Source: DATCZS01 sp036525795 (GTDB lineage: Bacteria; Actinomycetota; Acidimicrobiia; Spongiisociales; ZC4RG35). From it: a stretch of 13,797 bases of DNA. Location: the NCBI GenBank assembly GCA_036525795.1, contig DATCZS010000028.1, positions 1-13,797 on the forward strand. Reading direction: 5' to 3'. The notes below the pieces were generated by a model, which had not been told where the DNA came from, ran no database searches, and saw only the letters and a program-made list of their open reading frames with translations. Position 1 is the first letter of the stretch. Each line of letters begins with the position of its first letter. Positions 1-6,656 of this stretch are shown piece by piece. The translations under genes and the position numbers were made by a program.

Positions 1-169
1 CTCCCCCTCGTGGGGAGGAAACACGGCCCCCTCCGGCCCTCCGGGCCACCTCCCCCGAGGGGGGAGGAAACGAGCCCCCTCCGGCCCTCCGGGCCACCTC
101 CCCCAAGAGGGGAGGAAACGAGCCCCCTCCGGCCCTACGGGCCACCTCCGCCAAGAGGGAGGAGACGGG
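1..169 (-). repeat. Left palindromic repeat array, 48-bp period
   Basis: About three and a half tandem units with an exact 48-bp period (the motif ACCTCC recurs at 48, 96 and 144). Each unit has an outer hairpin of C-rich and G-rich arms (for example CCTCCCC-CAAGA-GGGGAGG at 97-115) and an inner hairpin GGCCC-TCC-GGGCC (GGCCC-TAC-GGGCC in the gene-proximal unit). Units are joined by GAAACGAGCCCCCTCC. Read on the minus strand, the array has the same architecture as the right-hand array, including the gene-proximal edge CCGTCTCCTCCC (around 158-168). It starts 8 bp after the stop of the ABM gene. The array continues off the left edge of the window. The open frame at 10-207 is low-complexity repeat translation, so I call no gene here. 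Possible roles are REP-like element, transcript 3' end structure or non-autonomous mobile repeat; the sequence does not decide. Confidence 0.9.
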
Positions 170-176
170 AAGAACG

Positions 177-476
177 TCAGTTCGGGCGGTGTGAGCTGAC
201 GACGTAGCGGTTGATGTCGCGGCCGGTGGCGCCGGCGGCGGCCAGCGCGGCGCGGAACGCGGCGAGATGGTCGGTGGCGAGGTGGGCCTCGAGCGCCTCT
301 TCGGTCTCCCACTCCTCGAACACCAGCAACCGCCCTGGCTGGTTCAGGTCGGCGAAGAACTCATAGAAGAGGCAGCCGGCCTCGCGGCGGCTCTGCTCCG
401 CCACCGTGTTGGCGGCGGCCACCGCTGCCTCCTGGTTCCTTCCGTCGAACGTGACGGTCCCGGCAACCACGATCAC
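177..476 (-). CDS. ABM-domain (antibiotic biosynthesis monooxygenase / YgiN-like quinol monooxygenase) protein
   Basis: A 99-residue cytoplasmic protein with the length and pattern of single-domain ABM proteins, small dimeric alpha+beta barrels. Members include cofactor-free monooxygenases acting on quinols or polyketides, and many of unknown substrate. Visible marks are an N-terminal beta strand (VVAGTVTF, residues 3-10), the EAGCLFYEF stretch at 32-40, the FEEW strand at 53-56, and the helix with H65 and H70 (residues 62-75) typical of the family. I chose the GTG at 476-474, in the GTGA that overlaps the stop of the M24 gene (4-bp overlap). The open frame extends upstream to 590, but that extra part is Arg-rich out-of-frame M24 sequence and would add ~38 residues foreign to the family. 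The overlap predicts translational coupling, so the two proteins probably serve one pathway. A bare ABM domain can be enzymatic or structural, so the activity is uncertain. Confidence 0.85.
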   Translation of the reverse strand: MIVVAGTVTFDGRNQEAAVAAANTVAEQSRREAGCLFYEFFADLNQPGRLLVFEEWETEEALEAHLATDHLAAFRAALAAAGATGRDINRYVVSSHRPN

Positions 477-1693
477 AACATCAACTTCTCTTCGTATTCG
501 ACCCGCGACAGCAGGTGGGGGTCGCCATCGGTGACGAGCACCATGTCCTCGATCCGGACTCCGCCGCCGCCGCGCACGTCCGGAACCCACACCAGCGGCT
601 CGACCGCGAACACCATGTTCGGCTGGAACTCGTAGACGGTTGCGCCCGGCAGCGTCTCGCCGATGTAGGGCGGCTCGTTCGCCCCCATCCCGATGCCGTG
701 GCCGATGAAGAGACTGAAGAGGTGATCCTCGAGGCCGTAGTCGGCGATCTTGGCGATGATGGCGTCGGCGCAGTCCTGGTTGGTCTTACCGGGGCGCATC
801 GTGGCGATTCCCGCCATCAGCCCCTCGTACACCGCCGTGTAGATCCGCTGCTGCTCCCGCGACGGCCTCCCCACGATCGTGGTCCGACCGATGTCGGCGA
901 AGTAGCCGTTCCACATCGCCCCGATGTCGATGAAACACAGGTCCTGGTTGCGGATGATCTTGTCGGTCGCCAGGCGGTGGGGGGGCGACATGTGCTCACC
1001 GGATGCCACGAACGGGGTGATGACATGGGCCATCTCGCCACCGAGATGGAACAACGTCTGCATGGCGTCGCCCGCCACCTCCAGCTCGCGCCGGCCGGCT
1101 TTTGTCCCGTCCAGCGCGCGTTGGGTCACGGAATCCCCTATGGCACAGGCCTCTTCGATCACCGCCACCTCGAGGTCGCTCTTGATCCACCTGGCCTGCT
1201 GCATCACGGTGTCGCCGTCGACGAGCTCGAGGTCGGGAAGATGCCGGCGCATCGACCGGATGAAGCTGATGTTGGCCTGGTCGACCGCCAGCTTCCCCGA
1301 GGTCAGTCCGCGCTCGGCGAGGATCGGCGTCAGGATGTTCTTGACGAACCCGTCGACGAGCTCTCGCTGCTCCATGATGGGGACTGCGTGGGCCTCGCCG
1401 ATCCAGGTCATCCCGAAGCGGGCCTTGTCGATCTCTCCCCCTGATCCCAGCAGGACCGGATCGCCCCCGGGAGCGAGGAGCGCCCCGTTCAACGACGTGG
1501 TCTTCCCGGCGATCAGCTGGGCGCGAAGCGAGGTGAGATAGCGGACGTTCTCGTCCTTCCAGACCAACAGCCCGTCGGCTTCCGAGGCGGCCAACGCCTC
1601 TTGGGCCCTGGCCACGCGCTGGCGGCGCAACTCGCCGAAGTCGTAGCGATCCTCCCAATCGACCGCGAACGGTCCTCTTGCGTAGCGGCTCAT
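473..1693 (-). CDS. M24-family metallohydrolase (Xaa-Pro peptidase / creatinase fold)
   Basis: A 406-residue protein with the two-domain pita-bread layout. An N-terminal creatinase-type domain spans about residues 20-165, and the catalytic M24 domain about 175-400. All five usual metal ligands are visible in order: D256 (FIDIG), D267 (ADIGRT, 11 residues later), H332 (GHGIG), E365 (VEPL) and E382 (RIED). A dinuclear metal site and hydrolytic chemistry are therefore likely. The fold is shared by Xaa-Pro aminopeptidases, creatinase, ectoine hydrolase DoeA and the DMSP lyase DddP, so the family alone does not fix the substrate. Within a transport and catabolism cluster a small-molecule amidine or amide substrate is as plausible as a dipeptide. 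The start ATG at 1693 follows GAGGAG at 7-bp spacing on the minus strand. The open frame continues upstream to 2941, but that part is antisense to the dehydrogenase gene. The gene diverges from that dehydrogenase across 84 bp and overlaps the ABM gene downstream. Confidence 0.9.
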   Translation of the reverse strand: MSRYARGPFAVDWEDRYDFGELRRQRVARAQEALAASEADGLLVWKDENVRYLTSLRAQLIAGKTTSLNGALLAPGGDPVLLGSGGEIDKARFGMTWIGEAHAVPIMEQRELVDGFVKNILTPILAERGLTSGKLAVDQANISFIRSMRRHLPDLELVDGDTVMQQARWIKSDLEVAVIEEACAIGDSVTQRALDGTKAGRRELEVAGDAMQTLFHLGGEMAHVITPFVASGEHMSPPHRLATDKIIRNQDLCFIDIGAMWNGYFADIGRTTIVGRPSREQQRIYTAVYEGLMAGIATMRPGKTNQDCADAIIAKIADYGLEDHLFSLFIGHGIGMGANEPPYIGETLPGATVYEFQPNMVFAVEPLVWVPDVRGGGGVRIEDMVLVTDGDPHLLSRVEYEEKLML

Positions 1694-1735
1694 CGGTGCT
1701 CCTCGAGGTCTGTCCTGGCGAACGCCCGCCGACCA

Positions 1736-1751
1736 TGCACGATATAGGATC
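1736..1751 (+). promoter_or_regulatory. Shared promoter/operator motif, copy A (before the first MDR gene)
   Basis: The sequence TGCACGATATAGGATC lies in the 84-bp gap between the divergent M24 and MDR genes. Its end section contains TAGGAT (1745-1750), which fits the actinobacterial -10 pattern TAnnnT, and lies 27 bp before the MDR start ATG. I find no convincing -35 hexamer at 16-19 bp. That makes an activator-dependent promoter or a regulator operator over the -10 plausible. A 15/16 identical copy lies at 11559-11574 with the same 27-bp spacing to its gene. Because the gap is divergent, a bound regulator could act on both genes. Confidence 0.6.
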
Positions 1752-1777
1752 GGCCGGACCAACGCAGCGGGAGCAGC

Positions 1778-2809
1778 ATGCTGGGATACAGAGTGCGAGC
1801 CTGGGGAACGGACCCCGTGTGGGAGGAGATACCCGACCCGACACCCGGCCCCGAGGAAGTGCTCGTCGACGTCGAGTCGTGCGGTGTCGGGCTCACGGTG
1901 CTCAACTGCGTCAACGGCGACCTCGCCAACGACCCCGAACTCCTTCCCCGCGTGCCCGGGCACGAACTGGTGGGGAGGGTGACTGCGGCCGGACCCGGCG
2001 CGGGCGCCGAACTCGTCGGCAGGCGCGTCGTTGCGTACTTCTATCTGGTGTGTGGGGCCTGTCCCTCCTGTCGAGCCGGCAACGACCCGCGCTGTTCCCG
2101 GCTCGCCGGTTGGGTGGGCGTGCACCGTGACGGCGGGTATGCCCCGCAGGCGGTGCTCCCCGCGCTCAATGCCATTCCGATCGCCGAGGGGATCGACCCG
2201 GTGGCAGCCACGGTGATCCCCGATGCCCTCGCCACTCCCGTTCACGTCGCAGGGCGCGCCGCGATCGGCCCGGACGATCGGGTCGTCGTGCTCGCAGCGG
2301 GCGGCGGGGTCGGGATCCACATGGTCCAGGTGGCCATGGCACGGGGTGCCGCCGTCGCCGGGCTCGACGTCGTGGACACAAAGCTCGCCCAGATCGAGTC
2401 GCTGGGGGCGGTGGCGGTCCGGTCGGACGACCTGGCCGGGGTGGACGCCTCGACGCTGTTCGGGGGCGCCCCGCCCACCGTGGTCGTCGACCTGCTGGGA
2501 ATCCCGGGTTCGATGGGGTGGTCGGTGGCCTCCCTCGGAATGGGCGGCCGCATGGTGGCCCTGACGACGTTCCGGAATCGGACCGAGGAGATCGAGTCGC
2601 GGGAGCTGGTCTTCCGCGAGATCTCCGTGTTGGGCTCCCGCTACGCCAATCGGGCCGAGGTGGCCGAGGCTGCGCGTCTGGTGGCGGGCGGTTCCATCCG
2701 CCCGATCGTGGGGGAGATCAGAGGGCCCCGTGACGTGGGAGAGATCCACGACATGCTCCGCAACCGGACGCTGATCGGACGGGGCGCACTCGACTGGAGG
2801 GAACGATGA
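1778..2809 (+). CDS. Medium-chain dehydrogenase/reductase (zinc alcohol dehydrogenase superfamily), atypical catalytic site
   Basis: A 343-residue MDR protein: GroES-like domain up to about residue 150, Rossmann domain about 150-290, then the closing segment. The structural-zinc loop is intact (C92, C95, C98, C106). GHE is present at 61-63 and the dinucleotide glycines at 175-179 (GGGVG). D197 ends the second Rossmann strand (AGLDVVD), which favours NAD(H) over NADP(H). The usual catalytic-zinc motif C-x-T-D-x-H reads G38-L-T-V-L-N43 here. The Cys ligand, the Asp and the His are all replaced, while C35 sits at the preceding non-ligand Cys position. Either the catalytic zinc is lost or it is bound in another way. 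I recall a subfamily with this pattern, so it may be conserved rather than a defect. The start ATG follows CGGGAGCAGC. The stop overlaps the start of the FAD oxidoreductase (ATGA), so coupled translation and a shared pathway are likely. The substrate is unknown. Confidence 0.87.
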   Translation: MLGYRVRAWGTDPVWEEIPDPTPGPEEVLVDVESCGVGLTVLNCVNGDLANDPELLPRVPGHELVGRVTAAGPGAGAELVGRRVVAYFYLVCGACPSCRAGNDPRCSRLAGWVGVHRDGGYAPQAVLPALNAIPIAEGIDPVAATVIPDALATPVHVAGRAAIGPDDRVVVLAAGGGVGIHMVQVAMARGAAVAGLDVVDTKLAQIESLGAVAVRSDDLAGVDASTLFGGAPPTVVVDLLGIPGSMGWSVASLGMGGRMVALTTFRNRTEEIESRELVFREISVLGSRYANRAEVAEAARLVAGGSIRPIVGEIRGPRDVGEIHDMLRNRTLIGRGALDWRER

Positions 2810-4446
2810 ACACCGAGATCGAGACGGTTCGCCTGCCCGAAGACGTCGACGGGATCTTCGTCGGCGGGGGGCACAACTCCATGGTCTGCGCCGCCTATCT
2901 GGCGAGGGCCGGCATGAAGGTGGTGGTGTGCGAGGCGGCACCTCGAATCGGAGGCGGGACCACCACCGACGAGATCACTCTCCCCTTCTTCCGCCACAAT
3001 CTGCACGCCTACTTCGTTCGATGGACCCCCGAGTACGCCGTGTGGAACGACCTCGACCTGGGCCGCTTCGGGGTGAAATCGATCTACCCCGAGACCCAGA
3101 ACGCGGTTCCCTTCGACGGCGGAGCGCGCGCGCTGGTGACCTACGCCGATCTCGACCGCTCGGTCGCCGAGATCGCCCGGCTGTCCGCCGCCGACGCCGA
3201 CAGCTACCGCAGGCTCCATGCCGAGTTCAGCGAGCTGACCAGGCGGGTGGACACACCCATGCGATTCAGCCCACCGCTGCCTCCCGATGAGCTCGTCGCA
3301 CTGCTTCGGCGGAGCGCCCTCGGTCGGCGGTACCTCGAACTCGATTCGCAGGCGCCACTGGATGTGGTGCGCGACGCCTTCGAGAGTGAGCCGCTCCGCA
3401 GCCTGATCCTGTTCAACGTCTCGGTGCGCGGGTACGTGCCCAACCTCGACGTGCCCGGGATCGGATCGATCGTGGCCCTGGCGCTGGCCAACTCCCATCA
3501 GGGCAGGCTGGTCGAGGGAGGAACGTACGAGGTCGCCAAGGCGATCGCCCTGGCGCTCGTCGACGCAGGAGGAATGCTCCTCACCAATGCCCGCGTCGAA
3601 CGGATCACCGTCGCCAACGGACGGGCGACCGGGGTGGAGCTCGCCGATGGACGGACGATCACCGCCAGGCGGTTCGTGGCGAGCTCTGCTCCTGCCCCGA
3701 TGACGATGCTCGACCTGGTGGGAGGCGAGCATCTCGACCCGGGTCTCCGCGACGACCTCGCCTCGTACCGATGGCTGGAGGAGGCGCTGTTCGGGGTCCA
3801 CTGGGCACTCGCCGAACGGCCCCGGTTCGCCTCCGAGGGCTACAACCCAGACGTGCCGCGGGCGCTCAACCTGGCGATGGGTTACGAGTCGTCAGATGAT
3901 CTCATCGCCCACATGGAGGCGGTGAGGGAGGAACGAAACACGCCGGACGGACCGATCCACACGTCGATCCCCACGATTCACGACCCGACCCAGGCGCCGG
4001 CGGGGATGCACACGTCGTTCGGATGGCACTTCGTTCCGGGGCCCTCCACCAGAGGCCGATGGGACTCCGAGGCGGTGGAGGACCGGGTGGCTGCCATGGT
4101 CGGTACGTACACCAGGTATGCCCCCAACCTCGAGGACGCCACCCTGGCGATCGCCAGCCACTCGCCCGACGCCACCGAGCGCAGGGTGATCTCGATGCGG
4201 GGCGGGGACCGGCATCACGGCAGCTTCCACCCGGACAACTGGCAGTGGAATCGGCCGAGCGCATCGATGCCCGGATACCGGACACCGGTCGCCTCGCTCT
4301 ACCTGTGCGGCTCGTCGCAGCACCCCGGTGGAAGCTTCCACGGACAGCCCGGCTACAACGCGGCGGGTGTCATCGCCGACGATCTCGGCCTGGAGCGGTG
4401 GTGGGGCGGCGGCGACGTGCGAGAGGCGCTCGCCTCACTCGGGTGA
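2806..4446 (+). CDS. FAD-dependent oxidoreductase, phytoene desaturase / PYROXD2-like
   Basis: A 546-residue flavoprotein of the amine-oxidase/phytoene-desaturase-like group. An N-terminal FAD-binding strand-turn-helix at about 16-43 carries the dinucleotide turn GGGHNS (20-25) and the acidic residue E43 that contacts the ribose. The adjoining RIGGGT segment (48-52) is typical. The C-terminal FAD signature runs about 502-525 and has the HPGG...G..GYNAAG pattern of PYROXD2-type proteins. The length fits these proteins (about 520-560). There is no signal peptide or membrane segment, so it is presumably cytoplasmic or peripheral. Carotenoid synthesis is unlikely because no carotenoid gene lies nearby. 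Despite the family name, many relatives act on unknown substrates. Its ATG overlaps the MDR stop by 4 bp, so the two proteins are probably made together and may carry out successive oxidations. The next gene starts 109 bp downstream under its own candidate promoter. Confidence 0.87.
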   Translation: MNTEIETVRLPEDVDGIFVGGGHNSMVCAAYLARAGMKVVVCEAAPRIGGGTTTDEITLPFFRHNLHAYFVRWTPEYAVWNDLDLGRFGVKSIYPETQNAVPFDGGARALVTYADLDRSVAEIARLSAADADSYRRLHAEFSELTRRVDTPMRFSPPLPPDELVALLRRSALGRRYLELDSQAPLDVVRDAFESEPLRSLILFNVSVRGYVPNLDVPGIGSIVALALANSHQGRLVEGGTYEVAKAIALALVDAGGMLLTNARVERITVANGRATGVELADGRTITARRFVASSAPAPMTMLDLVGGEHLDPGLRDDLASYRWLEEALFGVHWALAERPRFASEGYNPDVPRALNLAMGYESSDDLIAHMEAVREERNTPDGPIHTSIPTIHDPTQAPAGMHTSFGWHFVPGPSTRGRWDSEAVEDRVAAMVGTYTRYAPNLEDATLAIASHSPDATERRVISMRGGDRHHGSFHPDNWQWNRPSASMPGYRTPVASLYLCGSSQHPGGSFHGQPGYNAAGVIADDLGLERWWGGGDVREALASLG

Positions 4447-4509
4447 AGGCGAGGCGGGGGTACCTGGCCCGTTCGATGAACGACCACAGTCTGAAGCGCA
4501 GGGGGACAC

Positions 4510-4525
4510 TCCACCCTATAGGATG
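4510..4525 (+). promoter_or_regulatory. Shared promoter/operator motif, copy C (before the transporter genes)
   Basis: TCCACCCTATAGGATG lies in the 109-bp gap after the FAD oxidoreductase. It matches copy A at 12 of 16 positions, including the complete TATAGGAT (4517-4524), whose TAGGAT part fits TAnnnT. The motif ends 30 bp before the GTG chosen for the LivH-like gene, close to the 26-27 bp seen at the other copies. If this is the -10 region, the upstream in-frame ATG at 4523 lies inside the promoter and cannot be the start. The motif suggests that the importer has its own transcript start. Confidence 0.5.
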
Positions 4526-4555
4526 CAGGATCGACCGATCCCTGGGAGGGTGGGC

Positions 4556-5575
4556 GTGTCGGATGTGAAGGACACCACGAGCGAGCTCGACATCGCCTTC
4601 GACGACGTGGCGGGTACCGAGTCCTCCCGCAACTGGTGGGCCTGGGCCGGCTGGTCGGCGATCTCCGCTCTCCTGATCTGGTGGATCCTCACCCAGATGA
4701 GCGTCACGCAGTTCTTCACCCAGATGCTGAACGGTCTGAGCTTCGGAGCGGTGCTCTTCTTCCTGGCCAGCGGATTCACGCTCATCTTCGGGCTGATGCG
4801 AATCACCAACCTGGCCCATGGTGGGTTCTATCTGGTCGGGGGGTACATCGGCTTCAAGTTCGTCCAGGTGACCCAGGAGACGTTGGGCGGGTGGAGCTGG
4901 CTCCTCGCAATCATCCTGTCGGGCATCGCCATCACCCTGCTCGGGCTGTTGACCGAACGGGTGCTGCTCCGGCCGATTCGAGGGCTCGAGAAGCCGGAAG
5001 TGCTGCTCACCATCGGCCTCACATTCATCCTCGGCGACATGTCGCTCGCCATCTTCGGCGGGGACCCGTCCCCCATCAAGAAGCCGGACTTCCTCAACGG
5101 GGCGTTCGACCTCGGCTTCTTCCTGTATCCGAAGTACCGCCTGTTCGTGATCGGATGCGCGGTGGCGGTCGCGGCCATCCTGTTCTACGTCGAGCAACGA
5201 ACCCGCTGGGGAGCCATGGTCCGTGCCGGAGTCGACGACCGGGAGACCGTCGCCGCTCTCGGGATCAACATCAAGGCCGTGTTCACCGGTGCCTTCATGT
5301 TCGGGGCGATGCTGGCCGGCATCGCCGGCGTGATCGGGGGATCCTTCCTCACGCTGCTCCCCGGCCAGGACTTCGAGATCCTGCTGTTCGCCCTGGCGGT
5401 CGTCATCATCGGCGGGCTCGGCAGCCTGAAGGGGGCGGTGCTCGGGGTGATCATCGTGGGCCTCATCGACTCCTTCGCCAAGGCGCTGATCCCGGAACTG
5501 TCGTTCTTCACGTTGTTCGCCCCGATGGCCATCATCCTGATGGTTCGGCCCCGCGGCTTGCTGGGAAGAGCGTGA
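4556..5575 (+). CDS. livH: LIV-type ABC importer permease, LivH-like
   Basis: A 339-residue inner-membrane permease of the branched-chain amino acid (HAAT) ABC family. It has about eight hydrophobic segments, roughly at 32-48, 61-81, 90-104, 114-132, 150-166, 195-211, 241-270 and 275-330. The hallmark NLAHGGFYLVGGY is at 85-97. A cytoplasmic coupling segment is at about 223-239 (RAGVDDRETVAALGINI), and the protein ends in a basic tail. It should pair with the LivM-like product to form the membrane channel. The N-terminal 30 residues are polar and longer than in many LivH proteins. GTG at 4556 was chosen because GGAGG lies 6 bp upstream. ATG 4523 lacks a ribosome site and lies in the candidate -10. 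The next gene overlaps by one base (TGATG). Family members carry amino acids, urea, amides or aromatic acids, so the gene symbol shows the family and not the substrate. Confidence 0.9.
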   Translation: MSDVKDTTSELDIAFDDVAGTESSRNWWAWAGWSAISALLIWWILTQMSVTQFFTQMLNGLSFGAVLFFLASGFTLIFGLMRITNLAHGGFYLVGGYIGFKFVQVTQETLGGWSWLLAIILSGIAITLLGLLTERVLLRPIRGLEKPEVLLTIGLTFILGDMSLAIFGGDPSPIKKPDFLNGAFDLGFFLYPKYRLFVIGCAVAVAAILFYVEQRTRWGAMVRAGVDDRETVAALGINIKAVFTGAFMFGAMLAGIAGVIGGSFLTLLPGQDFEILLFALAVVIIGGLGSLKGAVLGVIIVGLIDSFAKALIPELSFFTLFAPMAIILMVRPRGLLGRA

Positions 5576-6636
5576 TGAGACTCCCCGACCTCAGCATCAC
5601 GTCGTGGGTGAAGATCGGCCTGGGCGCCGTCGCCCTCGTCCTGGCGATCGCCGCGCCCTACATGTTCTCCTCGTTCATCATCGGGCTCTTCAGCCTGGCC
5701 TTGATCGCCGGACTGTTCTCCCAGAGCATCGACCTGCTCGCTGGATACTCCGGGCTCGTCACCCTGGGCCACGCAGGCGTGTCGGCCACCGCCGCGTACG
5801 GAGTCGGCTACATGGCTTCCAAGGCAGGGGCGGGCTACCCGGCGCAGCTCCTGGTGGGGTTCGGGGTCGGCATGCTGGCCAGTCTGATCTTCGGGCTGAT
5901 GGCGATGCGCTCCGACGGCGTCTACTTCATCATGGTGACGCTCGCCCAGGGCATGATCGTATGGGGACTCTCGATCCGGCTGTTCAACATCACCGGGGCC
6001 GAGAACGGGCTCACCGGCATCGCCCGCCCGCCGGCGATCGACGCCTACTGGAAGTACTACTACTTCACCCTGGCCGTGGTGGTCGTGTGCTGGATGGCCC
6101 TCGGGGTGGTGGTGAAGTCCCCGTTCGGCATCTCGCTGAAAGGCCTCCGCGAGAGCGAGACCCGCATGCGGATGCTCGGCTACAACACCACTGCCCAGAA
6201 GCTCTACGTGTTCATGGTCTCCGGCTTCTTCGCCACCGTCTCGGGCATTCTCGTGGTGTACCTCAACGAGTTCATCAGCCCTTCCGCGGTGCTCCTCGCA
6301 GCCTCGGCAATCGGCGTCCTCGAGGCCATCCTCGGCGGAGTCGGAACCCTGGTGGGGCCCATGATCGGCGCCTTCGTCATCGTGTTCGTCCAGAACGTGG
6401 TCAGCATCTACGTCGACCGCTGGCCGACACTCATGGGACTGATCTTCGTCGTCGTGGTGCTCTTCGCCCGCCGGGGCATCGTCGGCGCCGTCTCAGACCT
6501 CTGGTGGAATCGGATCATCAAGACTCCTGTGGAGGCGGGCGAACCGTTCCAGCCGGCCGCAGTGGCCTTTGCCGGAGAGGCGGCTGTTCCACTCGAGCAG
6601 CCGCCAACACCGCCATCCGGCGGACAAGAAAGATAA
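5575..6636 (+). CDS. livM: LIV-type ABC importer permease, LivM-like
   Basis: A 353-residue membrane permease and partner of the LivH-like protein. Hydrophobic segments occur at about 13-29, 31-50, 61-80, 90-110, 116-136, 161-180, 211-231, 236-256, 258-280 and 284-300. The family motifs GYSGLVTLGHAG (57-68) and the coupling helix GLRESETRMRMLGYN (190-204) are clear, and ENGLTG is at 143-148. The C-terminal ~45 residues (310-353) are a soluble tail rich in Pro, Ala and Glu, not expected to be part of the channel; such tails vary in this family. The start ATG shares one base with the LivH stop (TGATG), so translation is probably coupled. The solute-binding protein gene follows after 20 bp. Confidence 0.9.
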   Translation: MRLPDLSITSWVKIGLGAVALVLAIAAPYMFSSFIIGLFSLALIAGLFSQSIDLLAGYSGLVTLGHAGVSATAAYGVGYMASKAGAGYPAQLLVGFGVGMLASLIFGLMAMRSDGVYFIMVTLAQGMIVWGLSIRLFNITGAENGLTGIARPPAIDAYWKYYYFTLAVVVVCWMALGVVVKSPFGISLKGLRESETRMRMLGYNTTAQKLYVFMVSGFFATVSGILVVYLNEFISPSAVLLAASAIGVLEAILGGVGTLVGPMIGAFVIVFVQNVVSIYVDRWPTLMGLIFVVVVLFARRGIVGAVSDLWWNRIIKTPVEAGEPFQPAAVAFAGEAAVPLEQPPTPPSGGQER

Positions 6637-6656
6637 GAGAGAGGGAGGACGACCAA

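Noticed and set aside
1..169. Tandem 48-bp repeats resembling a CRISPR array (also 13445-13725)
   Set aside because: Units abut without unique spacers of constant length, the variable part is a self-complementary stem, and no cas gene is present.
10..207. Open frame through the left repeat array
   Set aside because: Pro/Arg/Ser-rich translation of repeats, with no ribosome site and no family resemblance; it also runs over the end of the ABM gene on the other strand.
1694..2941. Long upstream extension of the M24 frame on the minus strand
   Set aside because: It is antisense to the MDR gene, has His/Arg/Pro-rich shadow composition, and the ATG at 1693 has a good ribosome site and begins the recognisable protein.
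2806..4446. Carotenoid biosynthesis role for the phytoene-desaturase-like protein
   Set aside because: No phytoene synthase, cyclase or other carotenoid gene nearby, and the C-terminal pattern is PYROXD2-like; the context is catabolic.
4636..5574. Upstream extension of the LivM frame
   Set aside because: Out-of-frame reading of livH, rich in Arg/His/Pro; the ATG at 5575 in the TGATG overlap gives the normal LivM N-terminus.
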